Of a stretch of DNA of 64,000 nt, positions 22,102 through 33,266 are shown in pieces. The stretch covers positions 5,890,001-5,954,000 of the forward strand of contig CAVNZM010000009.1 in assembly GCA_963693365.1 (NCBI GenBank), read 5' to 3'. The stretch comes from Amoebidium appalachense (lineage: Eukaryota; Ichthyosporea). Position 1 is the first letter of the stretch; each line of letters begins with the position of its first letter. The position numbers and the translations under genes were made by a program. The notes under the pieces are model-generated. The model saw nothing but the letters and a program-made list of their open reading frames with translations. It was not told the origin of the DNA and searched no databases.

Positions 22102-22544
22102 GGGGACGGGACGGACACATGTCACTGCACGCGTGATTCAGTGCTCATTTACTATTCACCAGGCACCCTGTGCCCTGCTCGTGTAGTCAACCCACATAGC
22201 TGCAGCAATTTGATCTCTTCTGGCATCTGCCTCTGCCTCGTCTTCTTGTTGGTTTTGGTTGCCCCTGCCTAACACAGAGTTAAAAAACATCAAGGCCTTT
22301 ACATCAAGCATACCGTCTTATAAATCATCCCCCTACCCACCCCCTCCTTTCCCCTGGTTCCCCACACACACCAACAACGCTGCCGCCGCTCAGAGGCACA
22401 CTCCATCCCAACTCGAGCAATATCAGTCACACCACAAAAACCACATCAAAAAAACGTGCAGACGCACACTCCAACCCATCTTGACCCGTTGCCCACCACA
22501 AAACCAGAGAACAAAATAAAAACAAAAATAACTTAGAGGAAGAG

Positions 22545-23087
22545 AAACAAAACCAAATGCAACCAAAGACTTACCACGTGTAGGCAAGTTGTGCTGCTCT
22601 TCGTCTGAGTAGTGGCCATGCTCCTCCGCGTTGTGCTTTTTTATAAAGTTCATAAGTAGAAAGCACACAAGAATGATCTTCGAGAGCATCTTAGGACAGT
22701 AGTTGGTGGCTTTCTGGAGTATCTGAAAGCGGTTTTTCAGCATACCATAGAACCGCTCAATGACCACCCGCGCCTTGGCATGCCTCAGGTTGAATAACTC
22801 CTTCGCATTCTGAGGACTAGAACACGACACATGAATAGACAACACCAGACACTTCAACATCAATATGACAGTGTGTGTGTGCGCGTGGCTGTTTGTGTGT
22901 GTGCATGTTCGTTTAGTGTGTGCACGCGGGCATGACCCGTGCGGGCACACGCGGACGCATGTGTGTGTGCGTATTTGTACACGTGAGTCTGTGTAGGTGT
23001 TTGTGCATGCGCGCACGACCTTCAGGTTGGATGTGTAAACTATCTATCTCTCTTTTTCTCTCCCTATCCACTCTCCCTGTGCATGTG

Positions 23088-23167
<80 letters not shown>

Positions 23168-24332
23168 TGTGTGTGTGCAGAACAAAAGGAAACAGGAAAA
23201 GCACACTTTTTTACAGATGTAGGGAGGGAGTGATGGGTCGAGGGGCCTTCTTTTTTTGGGGGGAGGGGGGGAGGGGGGAGGGGGGGGGGGGGGGGGGGGG
23301 CTAAATACGCCATTGCTCCCGTCCCGTACTCCTTCAGATGATAGCGGACTCCTCTGTAGGGTGCCAAAATTTCGTTTGTGTTCGGGTAGTCCTGGTCACC
23401 CAGGTAAACTTTCCCCGTCGGCACACGTAAATTTTGTGGAGGGGGCTGCTCGAGGGCACAGTTCAACACTGTGCTGTCTGCACCACATCCCTCCCCACCG
23501 GGCAAACAATATGTGGAATTATTTATATGCTTCCCAGTCGCATGCACCCAATACATTTTGTGCTGTGAAACCTTTCCTGCACCGATACCGATCAGCAGCC
23601 TCCGGTTTGACCTTGCACGGAACAAGAGTGCCATCAACTGCCCCGAGAACAATACGGAAGTAAGGCCAAAACTCAGGGTTTTCACGCACCCAACTAGGCA
23701 CCATATATGACTCATCGGGTTGAATCATGTATTCTTCCCCGAAAGCAGCAAGCGTGGCATCGATGCCTTCTCGAAAACGCCTGCAGCACACAATGATGTC
23801 TGATTATTTTCCACATTCCTACATATAAGCTTCATTGAAAACAACAGCAAAACCTTGAGACAGTGCACGCGCACGTGCACCCTGGACAGTGGAACACAAC
23901 CCATTCGGAGCATTGTTGTTTAACAAGCACAGACAAATGCTGCAAACACACAGCCAATAACATAATTCAACAGGGCAGGAGTCATAGCACTACATACCGG
24001 CTCACGGTCTCGGTGCTGTGTTGGAAACGTTCGGCAACGTTCCTGACTGCAACACCCTGCCCAAGGGTATACAGCATCATGCAGGTAACTTCCTGAGCGT
24101 CCATGTTATCACTCTCTTCAATGAATGGAGCCAACTTCTCAATTAACTCCCTTGCAACATATGGACTCACGCGTAGGACATCGTTCACCCTTGTCTCGTG
24201 AGCTGTGCCAAGCAGTTCTTGCACATACTCTCTACCACTGAGCGGGGAAGTACGACAGGGCTCTTTGAGCTCTGGGCTATAGGTCAAGGCTGCAATCGCA
24301 GCCAAAACGGCTATGTTCCGGGCTGCATACAT
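22545..24332 (-). pseudogene. Harbinger DDE transposase (HARBI1-like), spliced
   Basis: DDE nuclease that cuts and pastes Harbinger elements. Exon 1, about 24332 to 23998, is the N-terminal helical domain and ends at donor CCG|GTATGT. Exon 2 starts at 23780 after CTGCAG and contains IVLGAVDGTLVPC (first Asp), then after a frame break near 23518 TYCLPGGEG and GKVYLGDQDYPNT (second Asp) with APYRGVRYHLKEYG. Exon 3, 22809-22575, starts after CCTCAG, contains NLRHAKARVVIERFYGMLK (Glu), and ends at donor GTG|GTAAGT. The catalytic triad is therefore present. The last exon, if any, is not recognised, and the frame break makes it probably inactive. No partner Myb-like gene is seen inside this element. 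Confidence 0.78.
23090..23180 (+). repeat. (GT)n microsatellite in Harbinger intron
   Basis: About 40 GT dinucleotides between transposase exons 2 and 3. A G-rich tract at 23258-23300 lies next to it. Confidence 0.85.
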
Positions 24333-24493
24333 GGTGAGTGTCTCAAATAAAACCGTATACAACTCAGCACTTTCGTGGTTTATTACTGCTTATCACTATG
24401 GTGTATATGTGTAGCGGGTCTGCAATTGCAAGTCACCGACCGGTGATGAACAGCGTGACAGCTGCAGAGCAAATCTAACCCGAAATCGTACGT

Positions 24494-24642
24494 GGGCTGT
24501 TTGGCATCCATGGGTTATCTACCCGGCTTAACCCAGGTTTCGGCTGAGATCCGGATTCTGCAGCATAATCTGGATCTCGATTTTGATATCCAGATATCCC
24601 CCGAAATCCAGATTACACTAACCCGCGTTGCCAAACAGGCCC
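24494..24642. repeat. MITE-like inverted-repeat segment
   Basis: 149 bp with ends GGGCTGTTTGGCA and TGCCAAACAGGCCC (one mismatch or indel) and internal short palindromes such as GGATATCTGGATATC-type sequence. It could be a Harbinger-derived MITE or the folded end of the neighbouring Harbinger element. Confidence 0.55.
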
Positions 24643-24841
24643 TAAAGCGTGCTGGCTTTTACCCCAGCGAGAAGAGGATGAGAAAAAGATGATCCCGACG
24701 GGATTTGAACCCGCGACCCCTCTATCTCCGGTCGAGTGCTCTACCAACTGAGCTACGAGATCGGTTAAGATCTCGCAGGCCACCAGCCGATCATGATCTG
24801 ATTCATGCGATCGGACTGGATAACGATACCATCTTCCAACA
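24643..24841 (-). repeat. Third tRNA-bearing LTR-like repeat, truncated
   Basis: Matches the outer ~200 bp of the repeats at 21285 and 21655 and ends CCAACA at 24841. It is broken on the left at the TAAAG junction with the Harbinger end. The AAAAG target repeat follows at 24842-24846. Confidence 0.75.
24691..24762 (-). tRNA. tRNA-like gene, copy 3
   Basis: Same 72-nt tRNA-like sequence with boxes A and B, followed by ATCTTTTT on the minus strand. Confidence 0.7.
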
Positions 24842-24858
24842 AAAAGAAAGGTGTAACT

Positions 24859-25116
24859 TGTCGTATCCTAACGTGTATGTACTAAGAGACGCGGCACTCT
24901 ACTAAGTGTACACACACGGAAAGGAACGAACGTGTACTGAAAAACGGTAAAGTTTATTAAGACCAGGCTCCGACGGGCAAACTTAGCTCTGAACGGAATG
25001 AGGCTAAGTCACAACTGAGGCCATCACTGGCAAGGCCGTGCCCTACAAGATCATCATCACCTGGCCCCCTACGATGCCCCATTCCGTACATTCCGATCTA
25101 ACTTTATCGTGTGCCT
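24859..25116 (-). repeat. Gypsy copy 2 LTR, left half
   Basis: Begins TGTCGTATCC (inverted LTR end). It follows the family LTR to TTATCGTGTGCCT and then stops at 25116, where the 25-kb block starts. The missing part resumes at 50380 (CTGCACGAGC...). The intact LTRs read TTATCGTGCGCCTGCACGAGC here, so the two halves join with a 2-bp CT overlap. Confidence 0.85.
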
Positions 25117-25134
25117 CATCAGCAAACTTCCCGG
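25117..25134 (+). repeat. Left terminal inverted repeat
   Basis: CATCAGCAAACTTCCCGG, perfect inverse of 50362-50379. CT precedes it at 25115-25116. Confidence 0.8.
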
Positions 25135-26018
25135 AAGGGCCCGGGTACCATATCAGGAGCGGGCAATTTTTGAATTCTCCCTCCCCGGCCCCGCCGGGGA
25201 AAATTTGAGGTTTTTGGACCTCAAAGAAGTCAAATCCTGCAAAATCCACTACCGGGAGGCCAAAAAGGGTGATTTTACAAAAAAGGAGGGACATACATGA
25301 AAAAGAGAAAATGGGCGAGTTCAGTGGGCTGCCGATAAGTATATTTCGTGCTGGGCCGGTATACATGCTGCCGTGGTTGTTGCTGTAGACGGCAGTATGG
25401 CATCGCATGTGTCACGTGACCTGCACGTGAATGCGACCATGTGCAGGCACTGAGTCTAGGGGGATTTGTATGTGTGTTTTGGAGCACCGACAAGGCAGAG
25501 CCAGGGTGAGGGATGTGTAAACATGGAGTTTAGGGAGATCGTGCTGCTATTGTAACATGTGCACAAAACAGCCACGTGCACCGGCACACTCCGGTGTACA
25601 GAACAATAATATGCACATGCGTCACTGTAATATCATGTATGCGCATGCCGCACAAGGTTTAGGAGACCACCACAGTATATACTATTTTCTTTTGGTTGAT
25701 ATCCATGTAGGAATGGTGTGTTGCAGTTGTCATGATCAGCCTGAGGCAGGCACGTGCACTCACTGAATCACTAGAACTCATGAATAAAAAAATACATTCG
25801 CTAAAAACGGCAAGGTAAATTTGGGGCCAAGCTATTATTTCCCCCTTTTAAACGTTTTTTTAGCTCCAAGAACTTCGACGCCAAAATTTCTATATTTGGC
25901 CATCGTATATGATAATGAACACGTGTACTTAAATTAAAGTAGTTATATAAATATGAGCGGCCCGTTACAAATACAGTGACGAAAAACAGTGACCCACGAG
26001 CAGTTTTTCTTTCTATCC

Positions 26019-26025
26019 CCCCCCC

Positions 26026-26077
<52 letters not shown>

Positions 26078-26125
26078 AGACACACACACCACCACCACGG
26101 TGACCACCACCACCACCACCACCAC
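26019..26125 (+). repeat. Poly-C, (CA)n and (CCA)n compound microsatellite
   Basis: C run at 26019-26041, followed by CA repeats to about 26076 and CCA/CAC triplets to about 26128. Confidence 0.8.
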
Positions 26126-27269
26126 CACTCACCCCTTAGAAAAACCACACACATACGTGCACGTGTACACACACACACAGAACACCACCACCACCTCCAC
26201 TGGACCCCATTTCCTCGTTGTTTTCTTAAGCCTTCAGACCAGTCCTGCACACTGGAGTTAAACAATTGAATTCACCTAGGCTGACATGCATCCACCCCCG
26301 CCTTCCACTTCCCCTCCCCCCCCACCCCCCACCCCCCACCCCCCCCACCCCCACCCCCTCCCCCTCGATGAAGAAGGGCCCCCGTAAGCCTTGGGGGGGG
26401 GGGGGGGGGGGGGGGAGGGGAAGGGGGGAGCTCTTGAGCCTCCGGGTAGGGAAGTGGGGTCCGGGGATCCGGAGAGGAGGGGGGGGGGGGGGGGGGGGGA
26501 AGGGGCATATAATATTGGGCCTAGATATCATAGTATGGGGCCCCGGGGGAGGGAGAGGTGGGGGGGGGGAGGGGGGAGGATCCACGGGAAAGACCTTTAG
26601 CTGCATGTTCTTATTTATACCCCCTTCGAATCATCCCCCCTCTCCCCCCCCCCCCCTCCCCCCTGAGTGCAGGCCGTGACGTAGCTACGATAACCCTGCA
26701 GAAGGCAACAAAAATGTATTAATTACTAGCACTATACATGTGTTCATAGTGCAGCTTGCACCACGTATGATCTCAGCAACTTTAAAGTAGTCACAAAGTT
26801 TAGTTATTTTCATTATTTTCATTGCTCTGAACTCTATTACTCTGAAATGATCACCGTGCATGTGCCGCAAGATAACAACCCTATATGTGTGCAGCTGCTG
26901 CCTGCAGGTTAGACTCGCTGAAAAGACAATTGTCAGTGTGCATCCGACGCTTGCAGCTGCAGCTAGCCTCTGCAACATTAATACTTGCCAAGTGAATGCT
27001 CTTACACTTGATCATCATTCACTCAAAAAACCGAGGACCGACAGATTAAATATTAATGTCGATCCGAATGATCAGCAAGTGTCTATGCGTACTACTATAT
27101 ATACACACACGTAAAATGCGAAGCTATCAGTTACAAGGCACACCTGCTGCACTGGCACACATACACATACACACCGGCAGATCGATGCTGTCAAAATTTA
27201 CTTTCATGTACTTCGTAGGTCCGACACAGGTGCACATGAACACGTACATATGTACAAGCCGCGCACACA

Positions 27270-27478
<209 letters not shown>

Positions 27479-27781
27479 CACTGGGTGCGCTCGCTGGGGA
27501 TTAGTTTTTTGGCACGCTGTTGACTTTATCGTGTGTTTATTATTTGCTATTTATTGGCCAGCGGCCAACATTTAAAAATATACTATATACCTAAAAATAG
27601 ATACTGACTACGGCCAGCAGACATTATACACCTTCCAGGACACATTAACACCAATAGTCTAACACACCATACTCTCGATCACAAAGAATTCCTAACAAAC
27701 AGAGAAAAGTGCAAAGGCTCTGTACTATTACTCAGATTCTAAATTTTAATTCTTTACAGTAAACTTCGGAATGAAAGCTAG

Positions 27782-27817
<36 letters not shown>

Positions 27818-27902
27818 CCCTAACATGACTGTACGAAGAACAGGTATAACTTGAAGCACTACAACACATATGAGATCCGTTACATTGGTGTACATTCCAA
27901 TA

Positions 27903-29174
27903 TTAGACACTAGTTTGGCTACTCTGACTACTCTGAGATCCTGATTGGCTGCCTGCAGACTTGCGGCCACGATTACTTTGCTTTCGATCGTGCCATTGCA
28001 GCTGCGTCTCTCCAGCAGGTGGCAACGCCAGGCCCAGCACAGCAGATGCACGAGAAGGGGGTGGGAACTGCCCACCAGCCGAGGGCTGGCCCACATGGCC
28101 CAAGTAAGGATGGGGACCGTGCTGCGGCAGTAGCCCAGGCATGGGGAAGGCAGGGCCGGGCTGAGGCGGCATGATGCCCCACGGTGGGGGCCAGCCATGT
28201 GGGTGGTGCGGGCCTGGATGGGGTGCAGGGGGCATGTGCGGCACATGGCCCTGCTGCATGTCAAGCGCGGGTGCTGGTGGCATGGCATCCTGATTGGCTG
28301 CAACCCAACGTGGGCAGCTCTTGGCCCGATTGGAGCCGGGGCAGCCCTTGCCCTGGCGGCCACACGTCTTGCAGGTCTTGGGGGCTCTCTGGGGTGGCTG
28401 CATAGGAGGGGGCACCGGCAAATCCATCTGCAGGGGCCCCTCAGGGCCAATGTTGCGATGCTTTTTGCCCACTAGCATGGGCAAGGGCCGCTCACGCTGC
28501 GCCCCTGCATCGACACCGTCTGGAACAGGGAGGGGTGGCAAGGGGGCAGGCCGTATGGTTGCTGGCACAGCGTCTGCCCTCTCCTCGCGCATACGCTTGC
28601 GGTGATCTGCCAGGCCCTCGTGTGTGGAGCGCTGTGCATGTGCCGTCTGCCAGGTCTTCCACTTGTCGAAATGCTTCTTGATGTAGGCCGCATCCTTCAT
28701 GTAGATTCCCCCAGCCACAGAGGCAGCCTTGTTGAAGTCTTGGGCCAAAGCCTCGAACAGCTGGCCGTTGGGCTTTGCATGTGCCTTGTAGGTGCCCAGG
28801 AGCAGCGTGCTGAATAGCTTGCGCTCCTGAGGGGTAAGCACCGGAAGGAAGGGGATGGCCACATGTTGCTTCTGCGCCAGGAACTTGTAGTCGCCCCTCA
28901 GTGCAGGGTCCGGCTGTGGTGCACCACGCGCCACCTGGTTGCCCCCCCCCATGGCAGCACCGTCACCCTCCTCGACCTCACAGTCCTCTGGCCCGCCCAT
29001 CACGCCATTGGCACCCCCTGTGAGGCAGGATGCCAATATTAATTTACTACGCACACTGCAATTTGGGTTTGGTAGACTTTGATACCTGCCGTTATTGTAG
29101 GACCCCTCCCCCTCCACCCCCCCCATCTTCTCCCCCAACACAAGTAAAAAATGCATGTGGCTCTTTCCCCCCAC
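27903..29174 (-). CDS. Transposon-associated ORF with Myb-like block and cysteine cluster
   Basis: Continuous open frame of up to 423 codons, probably from an internal exon start near 29020. Two parts stand out. A helical block around residues 105-180 (ERKLFSTLLLGTYK ... LFEALAQDFNKAASVAG ... YIKKHFDKWKTW) resembles Myb/SANT-like DNA-binding domains of transposon accessory proteins. A cluster follows, CKTCGRQGKGCPGSNRAKSC, like the zinc knuckles of MULE/hAT-type proteins. The tail is Pro/Gly/His-rich and low complexity. It lies downstream of the exonuclease exons on the same strand, so it may be the 3' end of the same gene or a second element gene. Specific function unknown. Confidence 0.55.
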   Translation of the reverse strand: MGGKSHMHFLLVLGEKMGGVEGEGSYNNGRYQSLPNPNCSVRSKLILASCLTGGANGVMGGPEDCEVEEGDGAAMGGGNQVARGAPQPDPALRGDYKFLAQKQHVAIPFLPVLTPQERKLFSTLLLGTYKAHAKPNGQLFEALAQDFNKAASVAGGIYMKDAAYIKKHFDKWKTWQTAHAQRSTHEGLADHRKRMREERADAVPATIRPAPLPPLPVPDGVDAGAQRERPLPMLVGKKHRNIGPEGPLQMDLPVPPPMQPPQRAPKTCKTCGRQGKGCPGSNRAKSCPRWVAANQDAMPPAPALDMQQGHVPHMPPAPHPGPHHPHGWPPPWGIMPPQPGPAFPMPGLLPQHGPHPYLGHVGQPSAGGQFPPPSRASAVLGLALPPAGETQLQWHDRKQSNRGRKSAGSQSGSQSSQSSQTSV

Positions 29175-29249
29175 AACCCTACATTATTTCTCTCTAGGCA
29201 TATGAATAACCCCCACTCTCCTCCCCCCCCCCCCCCTCCCCCCCCCCCC

Positions 29250-29297
<48 letters not shown>

Positions 29298-29454
29298 TTG
29301 CCCCCCCTCTCTCTGAGGCTCAGGCTCTCTCTCTTCCCTCAGAAGTTTTGTCGAAGGTGTGCATGGTTGTGGGTGGAATGGTGAGTGTGTGCTAACGAGT
29401 GTATGTGTGTGTGCGCGTCAGTCACGCATGTTGTTGTTGCCGTTTTTTTTATTT

Positions 29455-30150
29455 TTATTTTTTATTTTTTATTTTGGGGGGGGGGGGGAGGGGGGGCACC
29501 TTCACATGTCCGTAATCCTCTTCATTCCACACAAATATTGCCTCGCTGAGTGCGCGTGCGTACTCAGCCCTGCGGGGGTGTGACTTGTACGTGCCGTCCG
29601 CCGTGTTTGCAATGGAGTGGAAGGCGTCATTCAGCACAGTCTGCCACACCACCTCCCCAGGCGGTGCCTGGCCCAACATGCCCTCTCTGGGAGCTGCCTC
29701 GGGTCCCCCTGGGGCTGCCTCAAGGCCCCCCGGGGCTGCCTGGGGGGTCCTGGGGGGGTGCCTGTGGGCCGGCAAGGGGTTGCTGCTGCTCGGGGGGGGC
29801 AGGGGGAGGGGCTGGGTCAGGGACCACCGGCACCTCGGCACCTGGGTCCGGTGGGGGCTGAATGGGCCGTAGCCACTGCAGGTGCACCATCAGCTCAAAG
29901 GGCGGCGGGCCCAGCTCTCCCAGGGTCTTGCCCTTGTCGGGGCCAAAGGGCACCTGCATGGCCGGCGACAGCACCTGATCCACCCGCACCACTGCATGCT
30001 TCTTGCCCACCTTCATGCCCCCCCAGCGCTCCGGCTGCACAGCCAGCACCACCCCCGGTGGCTGCTGCAGCATGTGGGCCCCGCCGGGGCACAATCTCAA
30101 CCCCTTCACCGAGTGCCTTTGCATGAAGCCGCGCTGCATGTCATAGAGGG
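29455..30150 (-). CDS. Downstream exons of the transposon gene, function unknown
   Basis: Two minus-strand open stretches. From 30150 to about 29850 one reads RGFMQRHSVKGLRLCPGG, then GKKHAVVRVDQVLSP and ELMVHLQWLRPIQPP, preceded by a possible acceptor at ATGCAG (near 30140). From about 29680 to 29480 another contains WQTVLNDAFHSIANTADGTY. Pro/Gly-rich low complexity lies between. I do not recognise a domain. The sequence is non-repetitive and compositionally protein-like, so I keep it as probable coding, with exon limits uncertain. Confidence 0.45.
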
Positions 30151-30230
30151 AAGCAAAAAACTCAGCCAAAAAGCCACAGCACCAACGTTTTTCTCTTCGC
30201 TCCACAAAAATCAAATGCATATTCCTTAGC

Positions 30231-30262
<32 letters not shown>

Positions 30263-30334
30263 TTCTCCCTCCCCCCCCCCCCCTCTCCCAGTGCCCAGCT
30301 TGTGTGGCACTTGCACGTGTTAACAGTGCTATAG

Positions 30335-30367
<33 letters not shown>

Positions 30368-30582
30368 ACCACCACCACCACCACCAATCACCCCCTCCTT
30401 TGATAGCCACCCGACACCCAGCATAACACAACTGGAACACTGGCCCATGTGGTCAGCCACCCCCCCCCCCCCCCCCCCCCCCCTCCCCCTCCCCCCTCCC
30501 CTCTCCTCTGGGGGGCCCACAATCTTTCTATATCTGGCATAAGCACATAAGCACTGGGGCAAAAAGCAGGTGGGATACACAC

Positions 30583-31413
30583 CTGACAGGTTTGGCCTAT
30601 CGACCACGGCCGAGTAGACCTGCAGGGACGCATATGCATCAAGGGCAGCGTAGGTGGCCTGCACCTCTGATAGCGGCTCGTGCCAGTTGGAGCATCGAAC
30701 AAGTGCCGGCTTGGGCAGCTTCTTGCCTATGACCTGGGCAGTGATGTCGGCCAAGCCCCGGGCCGCAGAGGTGATAGCTGCACGGGCATAGCAGAACCGG
30801 CCCAGCTCCAGATAGCTGGCCACAGGGGTGCCGTAGTCCTTGTTGAGGTGGGCCGAGTCCGTGCCGATCTGCTTGCCCACCTTGATGATGCTGGGGTCCC
30901 TAAGCAGCGCAATCAGCTCGTCCACCAGCCGCGCGGGCGGGCTGTGGTTGGGGCCCATGCGTGCCAAGTGGAAGATGTACACGGCCCGTGCGGTGGCAAT
31001 CTGCAGCGTGCAAACCTTGGACCGCGCCTGGCCCACCCGATAGACCCACTCGCAGTCCAGCCCCACCACGCGGTGCTGCTGCCCCTCCAGGTCGGCACGA
31101 ATGGCCGCTGTAGCCACCACCGCCCCCTGGCAGTCGGTGTACACCGGCTTAGGGTAGTTGGCCGGCAGCTCCAGCCCAGGCAGACCGTCCGTCACGCTTA
31201 CCAGCGCAGCCTCGTTCAGACGGACGGGGCATTTTGGCCGGGCTAGGGTTGGAAACATGCGCTCAACAAACGCCCGGTCTTGGCAGCACCGATCTGTGTA
31301 GAAGAAGGCCGGGCCCTTGCTGTTGAGCGCCGCCGTGGTGGCAGAGATGCGCTGGATCACGGGCTCAATCTCCTGGTGGCTGCAGTCCCGTGTAAATACC
31401 TGCGCCCGGATCT
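30583..31413 (-). CDS. Exon: DDE-like aspartate segment followed by DEDDy 3'-5' exonuclease
   Basis: Starts after CCCCAG at 31414 and ends at donor CAG|GTGTGT (30583). The first ~60 residues continue the transposase-like region and include a second Asp motif, FFYTDRCCQDRAF. About 75 residues later comes an RNase D/WRN-type exonuclease: VVGLDCEWVYRVG (D-x-E), CTLQIATARAVYIFHL, KVGKQIGTDSAHLNKDYG (middle Asp), and YAALDAYASLQVY (Y-x3-D). This gives a full DEDDy set. Such enzymes remove nucleotides from 3' ends. The join of the upstream exon to AG|AGATC keeps phase. Nuclease activity is inferred from motifs only. Confidence 0.8.
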
Positions 31414-31978
31414 CTGGGGTGCCGCACTGTGTGAGAGGGCATCTCCGAGCAGCCATGCATGTTCTAGCTTCCCTTACCACATGGCCCTTCACGAGACTTC
31501 AGTGCCCACACAATCCTTTCCCCCTCCCTCCCCCCAAACCCATGTGCCCACATACTTTCCCCTCCCTCTCCCCCAAAACCCTTCCCCCTCCTTCCCCCCC
31601 AAACCCATGTGCCCACATACTTTCCCCAGGCCTCCCTTTCCCCCAAAATCTTCCCCCCCCCCCTCCCCCCTAAACCCATGTACCTACAATCCTTCCCCCT
31701 TCCTCCCCCTAAACCCTTGTGATCACAATCCTTTCCCCCTCTCTGCCTTCCCCCCAAACCCATGTGCCCACGATCCTTCCCCCACTCCCCCTCCCCCCAA
31801 ACCATGGGACAGCCCTCCATATGGCACCTACTGTCCCCCCCCCCCCCCCCCCCCACCCCACCCCGGGCCTCTTGCCCTCTCTACCTTCAACCCCGACGGT
31901 GGTGTCTCTCCCCCCCCCCCCCCCCCCTGCATCCCTTGCAATCACTGGCCCCTACTCCCATTCTGCTTGGCAGAAGCT

Positions 31979-32025
<47 letters not shown>

Positions 32026-32253
32026 ATTCCCCGCCAAAAGAAAGCTCCACCCCAGCCCACCCCAATCTCTACCCAGCAAAAACACATACACACATATCTG
32101 GAGCTTCCTAGTTTTTGCTCGACAGGGCAAGAATTGTCCCCAAAACCCACATACTACAAACCTCTACTCACAGTGTGCCACCTCATTAAATGTGGAGCCT
32201 AAGAGATTTAAAGGCCCTAGAGGGGGAGGGGGGGAGGGGGGGGAGGGGGGCGT

Positions 32254-32284
<31 letters not shown>

Positions 32285-32372
32285 GGGGGGGTGGGCGTGT
32301 GTGGGGGGGGGAGGGGGGAAGGGGGCCTGGGGGAGAGTGGGGGGAGGGGGGAGAAGAGGAGGGACCACACAC

Positions 32373-32561
32373 CGCCAAGCTCGTTTACACAAGTCCATAG
32401 GCCTCGGTACAGAGGCTCCCCATTGATGCCGGTGAGCTTCCCAATTTGGAAGGTGTGGTCGGCCTTGAGCACGTTGTTTACGGGCTTGAGCTGCGTGTCC
32501 AGGCTCTGGTACTTTGCCGTGCGGTCGCTGAACTCAGTATACACGGCACTCAGGTATTTGC
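32373..32561 (-). CDS. Exon: transposase-like segment with first catalytic-type Asp
   Basis: 63-residue exon between acceptor CAG (32562-32564) and donor GCG|GTGTGT. It reads KYLSAVYTEFSDRTAKYQ, then NVLKADHTFQIGKLTG and GLWTCVNELG. The DHTF motif followed by a beta-hairpin-like stretch resembles the first strand of RNase-H-fold transposases, where this Asp is catalytic. It continues in phase into the exon at 31413. The third acidic residue of a DDE/D triad is not obvious; in its place the reading passes into the exonuclease domain. Confidence 0.65.
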
Positions 32562-32931
32562 CTGAACCCCAAGTACTGTTAGAACTCCACCACCCTCCCA
32601 TCAGGACCATCCCCCCCATTCCCTCTAGTCCCTCGTGTTCATCTCACCTCTCTGTATTTTCGTAAGTCTGTATGGCTTTTCCCATCTCAAAAACGCTACA
32701 CACCCATCTCCGGCCGTTTGCCCCCCCCCCCCCCCCCCCCCCCCTCCCCCCGCCTCCCGGCGCGCACAAACCCTCCAAGTCATTGCACCAACTTTCACCT
32801 TCTTTCCCCTTTGTGCCCCATCTGCAGTTTGTCCCCTGCACGTCCGTTTGCCCTTCCCCCCACACCCTCCTGCCACTACTATAATAACCATTAAGTACCG
32901 CCACCAAGATCCAGTCTACCACCATGTGCCC

Positions 32932-32965
<34 letters not shown>

Positions 32966-33114
32966 CTCTCCACCTCCTTTCCCCCAACACACACAGACAC
33001 ACATGCGCACACCCACCATCTAATTTCAGGCATAACAGTTCTCCACGATTTCCCAAGCACACTCACTGGTACATGGACCGTTATGCTTTCACCCCTCTGA
33101 TGATCCCTCTGCCC

Positions 33115-33146
<32 letters not shown>

Positions 33147-33235
33147 ACCACCACCACCACCACCACCACCACCATGACTGATTGCCACCACCACCACCTA
33201 ATCCATCACCATGTCCCCCCTCCCCCCCCTCCCCC

Positions 33236-33266
<31 letters not shown>

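Larger units (their letters stand above)
21945..24642 (-). mobile_element. PIF/Harbinger-type DNA transposon (degraded)
   Basis: Contains a spliced Harbinger nuclease gene on the minus strand. The right end (24629-24642) is TGCCAAACAGGCCC, which read inward is GGGCCTGTTTGGCA, followed by TAA. A 3-bp TAA/TTA duplication is usual for this superfamily. A matching terminus is found only at 24494 (GGGCTGTTTGGCA), 150 bp away. No matching left terminus is seen near 21945, so the left boundary is uncertain and the element may have lost that end. Confidence 0.6.

Noticed and set aside
24494-24642. Calling the 149-bp inverted-repeat unit an independent MITE insertion
   Set aside because: No TAA/TTA duplication is visible on its left side, so I kept it as MITE-like and possibly part of the Harbinger end.
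25801-26265. Possible gene on minus strand at 25.8-26.3 kb
   Set aside because: Only the repeat-derived part is open. The flanking sequence shows no domain, codon pattern or splice context.
26226-26680. Pro-rich and Gly-rich ORFs around 26.2-26.7 kb
   Set aside because: Produced by alternating C and G homopolymers, open on both strands.
31280-32665. 461-codon plus-strand Pro-rich ORF opposite the exonuclease exon
   Set aside because: It is a shadow of the minus-strand exon followed by C-rich intron sequence.
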